Shown: positions 13,369-21,650 of the stretch, one piece after another
Position numbering within the stretch: position 1 is the first letter of the stretch
Layout: every line of letters starts with the position of its first letter
NCBI GenBank assembly: GCA_030527185.1
Contig: JAUNBF010000033.1
Span: 1 to 40,136 of the forward strand
From: Planctomycetia bacterium
Lineage (GTDB): Bacteria > Planctomycetota > Planctomycetia > Pirellulales > Thermoguttaceae
Direction of reading: 5' to 3'
Length of the DNA stretch: 40,136 bases
Made by a program: the position numbers and the translations under genes
Notes under the pieces: generated by a model
Seen by the model: only the letters and a program-made list of their open reading frames with translations
Told to the model about the DNA's origin: nothing
Database searches by the model: none

Positions 13369-16316
13369 TCTTCGGTTCCTCCCAATTCCATGATCAAACT
13401 TTCGGCATCCTCTATCGCCATGGATTTCGTCCAAAACCGTTGCTGATTCGGACGGATAAGGTAAACATTATCCTCGTTGTAATAATTCAGTGTTTTATGA
13501 AGATAGATATTTCCATGAGCCTTCCACAAGGAAGGTTCCAGCCTTTTCAGTATCTTGTCGACGCTCTTATTGGAGGTTGTTTTCGCTCTGGGTTGTTCGG
13601 AAAAATTGACCTTAATCATCATTAATGCCGAAAAAGGCGGCAACGAGTAAAGGGTAGGCTCAGCAAAGTGTGGGAAGTTCACAAACTCATTAATCGTATT
13701 GCAAAGAACACGTGCATATTCCTCCAGGATTTCTTCGGTAACTGGTTTCATTGCAATGGATTCGCTTTGGTGGAGGAACATGTCCAGATTGTACTTCAGG
13801 GCATCCTGTACGGCAAATTTTTCCCGATCATTTAACTTCAAAATCGTTTTAAAAAGATACTCATTCAGTTGAATTTCCAAATTTTCTGAATCTAAATCTG
13901 AAAGCACTCTCTGTTTTTGCGCGATGATTGAATCTACCATTTCTGCAATGGTATCCAGTTCTTCTTCGGAGGCTTTTTCAAATATGTCTGGCAGTAGCAT
14001 GAGTACTCTAGGAATCACCCTCTCCCTTTCAATCCCCCATGAAGGGGAAACCATACGCAAAAAGTATTCTCCAAAATCCGAATTGATCAGGGCGCACAGC
14101 ACCTTGTTTTTCCGATCATCATCGATACACTTGATCGCAAATGCAGAACTCAGAAAAGCTGCGGGAAAATCGATCAGCGACGCACAAAACCGGAGTTCTT
14201 TCTGACCTTCCTTGGTAAGGACAAATGGGGGGGGGAAGCGGGACAAATCATGCGGATTACACGGCTTCTCTTCCCGCCGTAGCGCATCTCTATCCGTGTA
14301 AAATCGTGAAATACATTCCGTATCCATAATTTTTCCAGGGATGGAAACCGCTCTTCCCTCACGAATCCGCTGTTGGCTTGCTTTATGAAAACCGGTTCCT
14401 GTAATCCAGGATTCCGAATTCTCGTCCACCATTTCCTGAAGCGTTCGGAATTGATGGTCCAGACGTTTAAACAGGGCAAAATCTCCATCGCCACCCCACA
14501 TGGCAATCTTCCATATTCGGGAGTCTCCACAATCCTCGCGGCGGATATATCGAACATCACATTTTTCAATGAGAATACCATAACCACTATTGGATTTTAT
14601 GTAGGTCTTCGGTGCATAATAAAGAATTCTGTCTGAAAATTCGTCAGGGGACTTCCTGTAGAAAACAACTCCCACCGGAACGGTTGCCGACTCAAACAGA
14701 CTTCCACCAAAATTCTTTGGAGTTTTTCTCAGAACCGAAAAATTGTATATTTTTTCAACGTAACACTCCTTAAAAAGCCAACTTCTGAACTTTGCATAGG
14801 AGCCTCTGGTATTCATTAAAATGGACACAGGGAACAGAAATGCAATTTCCCCGGCGGGACACCACTTCACGGCTTTGTGAAGGAAAGGGAGAGAATATTC
14901 CCGCGCGAACTTTTGGTCATCGCAATATTTCCTGACGCTCCCCTGCTTCTCGGAAGGCAAACGCCCGAAAGGGGGATTCCCGACAATGAGATCAAACGAC
15001 TGCTGGTCAATCTCCTCATTCTCCTCAATCGCATCGCGGCAATAAAGGTTTTTACCTCGCTTTTCAAGGGGAATCTCAGGGGCGTCAATGAGATACGGAA
15101 ATCTGCAAGAATCCTCTTGCCAGAGCGTTTTTGGTTCCAGATTTTCCAGCAGTGCCAGGTACAGACTGAATGCCGCCACTTTAATGGATTGGAAGTTGAT
15201 CTCAATTCCGAAAATATGATCCACTAAAAGGGTTTTCAGCGTTTCAAAATTCTGTGGTTTTTCCCCGTGAGCTTTTTCATATCGGCGAACGAGCCGTCGA
15301 AAACTTTCGACCAGAAATATTCCCGAACCACACGCGGGGTCAAGGATGCGCATCTTGTAATTTTCAGAATCGGCAGGAAGTTTGTCGTCCAAAACCAGTT
15401 CGACGAGAGCCGGTGGGGTATAATATGTTCCCGTGGCACGGTTCTGACGAGCATCCATACTCTTCAGCAGACTTTCATAAATTCCACTAATCAATTCAAT
15501 CGGAATAATTTCAAACCGAAACAGCCGGAAATCTGGGAACAGGTTGTTTTCTTCAAATCCATTTTGAAAATATCGTTTGACAACGGCCAGATGTTTTTTC
15601 CTGATCTGAGATTCCTCATCCTTTTCTACCGTGAAAACGTTCCCATTAAAATGATGTTCCAACTCCCGAAACAGAGAATAGGTTTCCTGAATATTATCCA
15701 GAATGTCAAAATAACTTTGCACATTTCGGGAACTTATTTTACGATAGAAATTCTTGTCCGCCGCTCCGCGGTCTTCCAGGAACAGCAAAAAAAGAGAACG
15801 AAGTATTAAACGGTGAATCAAATCCGGATTCAACCCCATCCCCCTCAGTTCGTCCATTATTCTTGTAAGACACCGAATGAGGTAAGCGTCAATGCGGTTT
15901 TGGGTACTGATTTTTTTACGAAAGGGTTCCCCTTCCGGCTGATTCCAGAGGGAACCGGAGTCCAAGGCTTGCGCGGAAAAGACCTGCAAAAGGGCGTTCA
16001 GTTTACTGCTGTCATCTGCCGGCGTCTCTCCCAGAGCGGTCATTTCATCAAGCCGCACCGGTTTTTCCAGGCAATCATAAATCCGAATTTCCACATCGTT
16101 ATACACATAGAAAAAGGGGATTTTCCCATAATTCCATAGTTTCTGCTTTATTTCATGGATTTCCTTTAAGGACTCTGATCCAAAATCCACCACCTTTTTC
16201 AGGCAGACAACAGGATTGCCACTCTGAAAATAATACTCCACATCGGGAAGGTTTAAATTGCAGGTACTCTTTAGAACATCCTGACGAAATCCGAACAAAC
16301 TGAAAATCTGACCCAT
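13365..16316 (-). CDS. Eco57I/type IIG-like adenine DNA methyltransferase
   Basis: A 983-aa class I methyltransferase that would methylate adenine N6 in DNA using S-adenosylmethionine. The AdoMet-binding motif I is DPACGSGIF (326-334), preceded by GTYYTPP (296-302). The catalytic motif IV is NPPF (447-450). The C-terminal 400 residues resemble a specificity/target-recognition region. The N-terminal 90 residues have the predicted layout of the nuclease domain of type IIG enzymes but show no D-x(n)-E-x-K (the matching strand reads PVVCLKKV), so that part is probably inactive, and cutting may be done by the coupled small nuclease. It lies 57 bp after the integrase stop on the same strand and could be read from the integrase promoter. 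Confidence 0.8.
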   Translation of the reverse strand: MGQIFSLFGFRQDVLKSTCNLNLPDVEYYFQSGNPVVCLKKVVDFGSESLKEIHEIKQKLWNYGKIPFFYVYNDVEIRIYDCLEKPVRLDEMTALGETPADDSSKLNALLQVFSAQALDSGSLWNQPEGEPFRKKISTQNRIDAYLIRCLTRIMDELRGMGLNPDLIHRLILRSLFLLFLEDRGAADKNFYRKISSRNVQSYFDILDNIQETYSLFRELEHHFNGNVFTVEKDEESQIRKKHLAVVKRYFQNGFEENNLFPDFRLFRFEIIPIELISGIYESLLKSMDARQNRATGTYYTPPALVELVLDDKLPADSENYKMRILDPACGSGIFLVESFRRLVRRYEKAHGEKPQNFETLKTLLVDHIFGIEINFQSIKVAAFSLYLALLENLEPKTLWQEDSCRFPYLIDAPEIPLEKRGKNLYCRDAIEENEEIDQQSFDLIVGNPPFGRLPSEKQGSVRKYCDDQKFAREYSLPFLHKAVKWCPAGEIAFLFPVSILMNTRGSYAKFRSWLFKECYVEKIYNFSVLRKTPKNFGGSLFESATVPVGVVFYRKSPDEFSDRILYYAPKTYIKSNSGYGILIEKCDVRYIRREDCGDSRIWKIAMWGGDGDFALFKRLDHQFRTLQEMVDENSESWITGTGFHKASQQRIREGRAVSIPGKIMDTECISRFYTDRDALRREEKPCNPHDLSRFPPPFVLTKEGQKELRFCASLIDFPAAFLSSAFAIKCIDDDRKNKVLCALINSDFGEYFLRMVSPSWGIERERVIPRVLMLLPDIFEKASEEELDTIAEMVDSIIAQKQRVLSDLDSENLEIQLNEYLFKTILKLNDREKFAVQDALKYNLDMFLHQSESIAMKPVTEEILEEYARVLCNTINEFVNFPHFAEPTLYSLPPFSALMMIKVNFSEQPRAKTTSNKSVDKILKRLEPSLWKAHGNIYLHKTLNYYNEDNVYLIRPNQQRFWTKSMAIEDAESLIMELGGTEE

Positions 16317-16373
16317 TTTAACACCTGTAATGACTGTGGATAAATTCTATCGGTTTTATCGTCTTTTCTCCCA

Positions 16374-17408
16374 TCAGTCCACCAGCAAATTTCCCATCGC
16401 TTCAAGTGCCACGGCTGCCCGCGTCATACTCTGATAGTGCAACCGGGTGATAGCGGCGGACGTGTGCCCAAGGACAAGTTGTGCATCCTGTACCATGGTG
16501 GCGACGAACCGCCGCATGGCGTGCCACGTGCCGCGGATAAGTTGTGATAATCGGGCTTGTCGGACGATTTTCCGCCTCTGCCGCGTAAATGTGCTGGCAC
16601 TATGCGGCCACTGAAAAATATGGTCTTCCGGCCTGCCGCGTGGCATTTGATTCAGCACATCTTGCGCCACCGTACTTAACGGTATCACCTTCTCCACCCC
16701 CGTTTTCTCGACTTCCGCCGGAATCACGACGCACCACATCCCTTCCCACTGCCGCACATGCCCCCATTTCATCCCCAACAAGTCCCCTTTTCGCACCCCA
16801 GTCAGAGCCAAAAAAAGATAAGCACACCGCCACCACTGCGGAGCGGAAATCTCCGGCAATTTCGGATATTCCGCCACTTCCGTCGCCTTCACCACCGCCT
16901 GCACCTCCTCTTTCGAGGGTGTTTTTGCGGTCGGATTGAGATAGACGTGGACAGGTGGGAACGCCGGCGGCATGGGGATAAGCTCTTTCGCGTCGCGGTT
17001 TTTTTCTGTCTTCGGCCCAGCATAGCTCAAGATGGACATGAGAGCCGCGCAGCGTTTTTTAATCGTCGCCGAGCTGAGAGGGATGCCATAGTGCGTTTTT
17101 GCCCGCATTTCCCGCACAAAGTTGATCATAGTCTGCTTGTCGATGTCGCATAGAGCCGGGTTCCCCGTCACCTCCACCCAGTATTTCAGTGCCCTTTCCC
17201 TCTGCCTGTAAGTATCATCCGCCAAGTCTTTCGCGTCCGAAACATCTGGTTTATAACACTTTACGTAAAACTCCGTCAATGTCATCGTATCGACCACATC
17301 CCTGCCGTCGGCCTTTGCCGCCACCCGGTACACTTCCCGCAAAGTCAGCTTTTTCGCTTCGGGCATAGCCTTGCAAATCTCCGCAATCGTCATATTTTTT
17401 GCAATCAT
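16374..17408 (-). CDS. Tyrosine recombinase / integrase
   Basis: A 344-aa site-specific recombinase. The catalytic residues are Arg206 in ALTGVRKGDLLGMKW, His296 and Arg299 in WHAMRRFVATM, His315 in LVLGHTS, and Tyr325 in TRLHYQSM. An N-terminal SAM-like core-binding region spans roughly 45-130. The distance between the H-x-x-R motif and the G-H motif is about four residues shorter than in XerD, so one helix is trimmed. The gene has a GAGGATGG site before its ATG and a strong promoter at 17625-17653. It sits between an att-like repeat and tRNA-Asp. Fragments of the same integrase type occur at 12666-12770 and 25470-25700. Confidence 0.92.
   Translation of the reverse strand: MIAKNMTIAEICKAMPEAKKLTLREVYRVAAKADGRDVVDTMTLTEFYVKCYKPDVSDAKDLADDTYRQRERALKYWVEVTGNPALCDIDKQTMINFVREMRAKTHYGIPLSSATIKKRCAALMSILSYAGPKTEKNRDAKELIPMPPAFPPVHVYLNPTAKTPSKEEVQAVVKATEVAEYPKLPEISAPQWWRCAYLFLALTGVRKGDLLGMKWGHVRQWEGMWCVVIPAEVEKTGVEKVIPLSTVAQDVLNQMPRGRPEDHIFQWPHSASTFTRQRRKIVRQARLSQLIRGTWHAMRRFVATMVQDAQLVLGHTSAAITRLHYQSMTRAAVALEAMGNLLVD
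16414..16465. repeat. 52-bp direct repeat (integrase 3' end; partner at 12715-12766)
   Basis: The first 37 bp are identical to 12715-12751 and the next 15 differ at three positions. This copy is inside the intact integrase; the other is in the fragment 3.7 kb away. The restriction-modification genes lie exactly between them. Confidence 0.85.
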
Positions 17409-17572
17409 TTTACCATCCTCATTACACGCAATTTGCCACCACTATATATCTTACCATACACAGCAGTTCCTCTGCGCACAAGTACACAATTGCCCAACGG
17501 GGGAATTTTTTTGATATTTTTTCGGTCTAAAGTCGTATCGTACCGATTATAGCGGTTAGACACGGTTCAAAA

Positions 17573-17602
17573 TTTTTTGTGGTGTTCGAGTCCGCAAAAA
17601 AA
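17573..17602. repeat. att-like direct repeat, right copy
   Basis: Partner of 12467-12496, with one difference (GTCCGC instead of GTCCAC). It lies in the long leader between the integrase promoter and its start. A decayed version is visible at about 25784-25811 in the tRNA-Gly locus. Confidence 0.65.
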
Positions 17603-17624
17603 TTTATATTTCACTTATAAAAGT

Positions 17625-17653
17625 TTTATAGCAGATACAAAAAACTTTGTCAA
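17625..17653 (-). promoter_or_regulatory. Promoter of the integrase gene
   Basis: On the minus strand: perfect -35 TTGACA (17648-17653), a 17-bp spacer and -10 TATAAA (17625-17630). The -35 and spacer are conserved in the homologous segment near tRNA-Gly (about 25822-25861), but the -10 there is degraded. The predicted leader is about 210 nt and contains the att-like repeat. Confidence 0.7.
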
Positions 17654-17671
17654 CAGGGGGGGCAAGAAATA

Positions 17672-17718
17672 AAAAAACCGGGTGGAACCGTACTTTATAG
17701 AAAATACACCCGGTTTTT
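17672..17718 (-). terminator. Rho-independent terminator-like hairpin
   Basis: ACCGGGTG (17677-17684) pairs with CACCCGGT (17707-17714). A run of seven T follows on the minus strand and five T on the plus strand, so it may work in both directions. It closes the distal structured element before the integrase promoter region. Confidence 0.7.
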
Positions 17719-17858
17719 CTTGACTCCGCAATCACGCCATTCGAGCTCGAACCCTCTATCGTTGGTTTCCCAACGGCGGCAACTCATTGCAAAACAACGA
17801 GTTACGGAAAACACTTGCGGCTCTTACGAGTGGCAAATTTCCAATTGTCTTAAAAAAT
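17672..17858 (-). ncRNA. tRNA-linked structured element, copy 2 (distal)
   Basis: On the minus strand it starts with a hairpin: outer stem TTGC/GCAA, inner stem CTC/GAG, and GNRA-type loop GTAA. Then come an AACTC/GAGTT hairpin, a CGTTGG/CCAACG hairpin with a GAAA tetraloop, a short TTCGAGCTCGAA palindrome, and a final ACCGGGTG/CACCCGGT hairpin with a T-run. It is a tandem imperfect repeat (about 182-184 bp period) of the copy at 17859-18033. Conserved structure with sequence change suggests a functional RNA, but expression is unproven. Confidence 0.5.
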
Positions 17859-17899
17859 GCTGGGTGGCACCATACTTTGTAGAAAATACACCCAGCATT
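17852..17899 (-). terminator. Rho-independent terminator-like hairpin
   Basis: Stem ATGCTGGGTG / CACCCAGCAT with a T-run on the minus strand. It is the counterpart of the hairpin at 17672-17718. The stem pairs differ from that copy in a compensatory way, so the pairing is maintained. Confidence 0.7.
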
Positions 17900-18033
17900 T
17901 CTTGACTCCGCAGTCGTACCATTCGGGTTAGCCCTCCCTATCGTTGGCCTTGACCAACGGCGGCAACTCATTGCAAAACAACGAGTTACGGAAAACCTTT
18001 GCGACTTTCACAAGCGGCAAAATTTTAGAAAAA
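17859..18033 (-). ncRNA. tRNA-linked structured element, copy 1 (adjacent to tRNA-Asp)
   Basis: It starts a dozen bases beyond the tRNA-Asp 3' end on the minus strand. The 5' hairpin has outer stem TTTGC/GCAAA, inner stem CTT/AAG and a GTGA (GNRA) loop. The AACTC/GAGTT hairpin and a CGTTGG/CCAACG hairpin with a larger loop follow, then the terminator at 17852-17899. It has no open reading frame. It is probably transcribed with the tRNA and could be processed from it, or it may be a leftover attachment-site arm. Confidence 0.55.
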
Positions 18034-18107
18034 CGAAGACGACGGGACTTGAACCCGCAACCTTCGGCGTGACAGGCCGACGCGCTAACCAATTGCGCTA
18101 CGTCTCC
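18034..18107 (-). tRNA. tRNA-Asp (GTC)
   Basis: A 74-nt cloverleaf. The acceptor stem GGAGACG pairs with CGTCTTC (one G-U), the anticodon loop is CTGTCAC with anticodon GTC, and the T-arm contains GGTTCAAGTCC. The discriminator base is G and no CCA is encoded. It is the tRNA next to the integrase module. Confidence 0.95.
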
Positions 18108-18251
18108 ACATGAAGTTCTTGAATTGTTTCCTCATCAAATACCTCAATGATGGCTGTATTCTAGCGGTTTTTCATTTTTTCTCAAGGGGGGGAGGGAAAG
18201 TTTTTCTGAAAATTTTTTCGCTTCTTTTCGCACCCCGCATATCTCCCGATC

Positions 18252-20816
18252 CTAACGGATTGAGAGGTTTTCTCGTTCGAGGAACTGGAGCCACTGTTGG
18301 CGGAAATCGTCAATATCCTCACTGTTGAGCGTTCGCTGGGGGGTGGAGAGCCAGAGCCGCCAGGTGTAGCTTCCCTGATTTTTCTCCAGACCTTTCCCTT
18401 TGTAGAAATACAAAAACTCTCGCTTTTTCAGCAACGGATGGTGAAATTCGGCCAATTTTTCCCGCAATTTGGCGAAACCGTCGTCGAGATTCCATAAAAT
18501 GGAGAAATCCTGCCACGAGCCGGGATAGACCGGGAGCGGCTCGAAATGGACGGGCGGAAACAGAGGCGACTCCAACTGGTAATATTCCAGCTCAAACCAA
18601 ACCACCTGTCCCCCTTCCGGCACCACGATTTGCAGCATTTTACTGTCCAGAACGCCCAGGGCACCGATTTTCTTTCCCTCTTTCGCGTCGCCCAGATAGA
18701 CTTCCACCCAGTAGCCATCCGCCATCCAGGGAGCCGCCGCCCCGGAAATTGTCGCGTTTTCCGGCATTCCCGCCTGGAACGTCAACGTTTCACCCAGCAA
18801 ATGCCCCAAATCTTCCAAGGCACCTTTCAGCGAGCGGTAATGGTCTTCCAGCGAACCAGCACTGTTCGTCGCGTAACTGACCCCTGCCAGATGCGTCCGT
18901 TCATGGCATTTGCCAATCCAGTTTTCCCCACGTGCAATCGCCCCTTTGGGAAAAGCCCGCTCCGTTTCGACGACCTTCATTCCCGGCAGTGGCTCTTCGA
19001 TCAGCGAATAGACGTGCCCAAACTCCAGGAACCGGAACTGATCCCGAAAACCACGATTTTTCCCGATCAGTTGCAGCAAATTAGGGAGAAGCGTCGTGCG
19101 GAGAAAACGGTGGTTGGAGGTTGTCGGATTCTCAAATTCCACCGGCTGATACGGCGTGAAACCAAGTTGAGCCAGCCAGTGATCGTCGCTCCAGGAATAA
19201 TTGTGTACTTCGGTGAACTGGTGTGCCGAGGTCAAAAAGAGCCGAGCTTTCTGTTCCCGCCGCATTTCCGCCGAAACTTTCAACGGAGCAATCTCCACCT
19301 GCGGCATTTTCGGAGGAATCGCGTCGTAACCATAGACTCGAAGCACCTCTTCCACAATATCTTCAGGAATGGAAATATCCTTGGCACTGCGAAATGGTGG
19401 GATTCCCACCTGCAAACTGCCGTCGGCGGTGAATTTGGCCTGAAAACCGAGGCGGTGAAGGATTCCCTCCGCCACATCGTGCGGCAAATCGACCCCCGCC
19501 AGCCGTTCCAGTGTCCCGGCAGGAAGCTCCAAAGGCCGAAACGCGGTCTGCTCATCTCCGTCGTAGCTGTAGCAACTTGTCACCTCAAACGGTGTCCCCG
19601 AATCTTTCAACAACTGCAAAATTCTCGCAATCGAAATCCGCGTGTTGCACGGCGGCTGGCTTTTTTCAAATCGCTGCGAAGCGTCGCTGCGCAAATCGAG
19701 CCGAACAGCCGTCCGACGGATACTGGCGGCATGGAAATTCGCCCCCTCCAGCACAATTCGCCGCGTGTTGCCCGTAATTTCACTCTCCAATCCACCCATC
19801 ACCCCGGCCAGACCAATCGGCGTAATGGTCTGACCATCGTCGCTGCAAATCAGAAGGTCTTCGCCGAAAAGTGTTCGTTTCTGATTGTCCAGCGTCGTGA
19901 AAAACGCTCCTTCCGGCGGAAATGAGTTCGGTTTTTCCAGCACCTGCGACACCCGCGCGACGCGAATCCGCTCCACTTTGTCGCCATCGAAAGCGTGCGT
20001 TGGCTGCCCCAGCTCCCACATGACGTAGTTCGTCACATCGACCATCAAATCTTTGGTACGCTGCCCCAGAGCATGGAGCCGACGCTGGATTTTCACAGGA
20101 GAGACCGGGATTTCCGGCATTTCCAGCGACAACGCACCGTAACAGGGACACCCTTCAAGATCATCCACCTGAATCGGGATTTTCGGCAGATGGTCGAACC
20201 CCTTCAAATCCATCTGCGGCAATGGGCGTAATTCCCGCTCAAAAATGGCGGCCAATTCCCGCGCAAAACCGTAGTGCCCCCACAAATCGGGACGGTGTGT
20301 GACGCTTTTGTTGTCGATTTCAATCAAAACATCCGTTTCAGGAATCAATTCTTCCATCGGCGTCCCATTTTCCACCCCTCGCGGAATCAGGAAAAGCCCT
20401 TCGTGCCAACGGCTCAGCCCGATTTCTTTGGCGGAACAGAGAATCCCTTCCGATTTTTTTCCCGCCAGCGTACTTTCTGTAATTGCCACATCTTCCGCAA
20501 TCGTCGCCCCCACGGGCGCAAACGGAGCCTTCACGCCCACGTGACAATTCGGTGCCCCGCAGACTGTTTGAAAAACGCCCTTTTTTCCACAGTCCACCGT
20601 AGCAACCGTCAGCGTCTTTTGGGAACCATCCTCCCGCGTGACAGAAACCTTCTCTGCCGCCACCACTTCACCGACCCAAAGTCCCCGGACGGAGCGATGA
20701 ACGACCTCAAAATTCTCCACTTCCGCCGTCGCCATTGTCAGACGATCCGCAATGCGTTCGGGTGAAATATCCGACAAATCGACAAAATCCGAAATCCAAT
20801 CGAGTGAAATATACAT
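18252..20816 (-). CDS. pheT: Phenylalanyl-tRNA synthetase beta subunit
   Basis: A full-length 854-aa PheT, the large subunit of the alpha2-beta2 enzyme that charges tRNA-Phe. The order is standard: an N-terminal MYISLDWISDFVDL, an EMAP-type tRNA-binding domain (about 40-155), the B3/4 editing region with ENGTPMEELIPETDVLIEID, the B5 and catalytic-like core in the middle, and a C-terminal FDX-ACB anticodon-binding domain (YPGSWQDFSILWNL to the end). The ATG at 20816 is chosen over an upstream in-frame start because MYISL is the usual PheT beginning. No pheS is adjacent, which is seen when the two genes are separated on the chromosome. It is an ordinary core gene between mobile regions. Confidence 0.96.
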   Translation of the reverse strand: MYISLDWISDFVDLSDISPERIADRLTMATAEVENFEVVHRSVRGLWVGEVVAAEKVSVTREDGSQKTLTVATVDCGKKGVFQTVCGAPNCHVGVKAPFAPVGATIAEDVAITESTLAGKKSEGILCSAKEIGLSRWHEGLFLIPRGVENGTPMEELIPETDVLIEIDNKSVTHRPDLWGHYGFARELAAIFERELRPLPQMDLKGFDHLPKIPIQVDDLEGCPCYGALSLEMPEIPVSPVKIQRRLHALGQRTKDLMVDVTNYVMWELGQPTHAFDGDKVERIRVARVSQVLEKPNSFPPEGAFFTTLDNQKRTLFGEDLLICSDDGQTITPIGLAGVMGGLESEITGNTRRIVLEGANFHAASIRRTAVRLDLRSDASQRFEKSQPPCNTRISIARILQLLKDSGTPFEVTSCYSYDGDEQTAFRPLELPAGTLERLAGVDLPHDVAEGILHRLGFQAKFTADGSLQVGIPPFRSAKDISIPEDIVEEVLRVYGYDAIPPKMPQVEIAPLKVSAEMRREQKARLFLTSAHQFTEVHNYSWSDDHWLAQLGFTPYQPVEFENPTTSNHRFLRTTLLPNLLQLIGKNRGFRDQFRFLEFGHVYSLIEEPLPGMKVVETERAFPKGAIARGENWIGKCHERTHLAGVSYATNSAGSLEDHYRSLKGALEDLGHLLGETLTFQAGMPENATISGAAAPWMADGYWVEVYLGDAKEGKKIGALGVLDSKMLQIVVPEGGQVVWFELEYYQLESPLFPPVHFEPLPVYPGSWQDFSILWNLDDGFAKLREKLAEFHHPLLKKREFLYFYKGKGLEKNQGSYTWRLWLSTPQRTLNSEDIDDFRQQWLQFLERENLSIR

Positions 20817-20944
20817 ATCCGTCCATCCCAATAACATTTCCGGGAAAAGAAACGCTTTTCAAAAAATTTCCTTTTCCCATTCACTTTCCATTCCCAGCCA
20901 CCTCCCAAGCCATCCGGGAATGTCCGTCCAACAAAAACACCCTC

Positions 20945-20972
20945 ATTCTACCACACATTCTTTTTTTTACAA
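20945..20972 (-). promoter_or_regulatory. Possible pheT promoter
   Basis: On the minus strand: TTGTAA (20967-20972), a 16-bp spacer and TAGAAT (20945-20950), about 130 bp before the pheT start. The match is moderate. Confidence 0.4.
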
Positions 20973-21149
20973 TTCCACCCTCCCAACACCTTCCCATTTT
21001 TTCACTTGTGGCAGAGCTGTGTTCCATTAATAATGAGGGGGTGTTTACACAAATATTTCCGTTTTTCCTCCGAAAAGTCAATAAAAGGGGTATGGAACGG
21101 ACAAAAATACAATAGAAAAAGATCGAACCGTACCGTCCGATTTTGCCGA

Positions 21150-21650
21150 AATATCAGTGGAAGAACAAATTGAAGCCACAAACACATCCATGGGAAATAT
21201 TGGATGAATTTTGGATGAAAGTCAAACCGCGAATTCCCGCGAAAGAGAGAGGCAGGGACAAAAACGGCGAGTGCAGATACAAATCAAAAGGCGGATGAAA
21301 ACGGAAGTACGATGACCGAAGTTATTTCGCGGCAATGGTTTACGTCTTGAGGACGGGAATTATCTGGAACGCTTGACCACGGGAAAAGTTCAGGCGGACT
21401 GGAGTCGTCGGCACTGCGCAAACAGCTCCATTTGTGTGAACGCGGCTGGCTCTTCCAACGAATTTGGGAGGTTGGGCTGAGCAAGTTTGACGAACTAGAG
21501 GGGATTTAAAGCACCTCTTGCGACAGAATCTGCCAGAGCCAACCCGACGGATTGTGAAAAAAAGGACAAAAACAATGTCTTGGTGCAAAGCCATGGTGGC
21601 TCGCTCTCCACCGTCGTTTGCGGAGCGAATCGGCATGATTCAGTCATGTT
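21150..21650 (+). pseudogene. Decayed IS5-family transposase, copy 1
   Basis: Reads as a broken transposase: HPWEILDEFWMKV at 21185, then after a stop the diagnostic YFAAMVYVLRTGIIWN. A stop and several frame changes follow before the 3' part. The same protein in another broken copy lies on the minus strand at about 24900-25373, and the two share DNA at their far ends (21598-21640 against 24958-25000, inverted). It is non-functional. Confidence 0.8.

Noticed and set aside
17678..18020. Integron attC sites or a CRISPR-like array
   Set aside because: There are only two long units with no gene cassettes or integron-type integrase, and the fold has GNRA loops and terminators instead of the attC box pattern.
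18546..19925. A 459-aa open frame on the plus strand opposite pheT
   Set aside because: It is the antisense shadow of a conserved synthetase and is rich in Arg, Phe and His with no recognisable domain.
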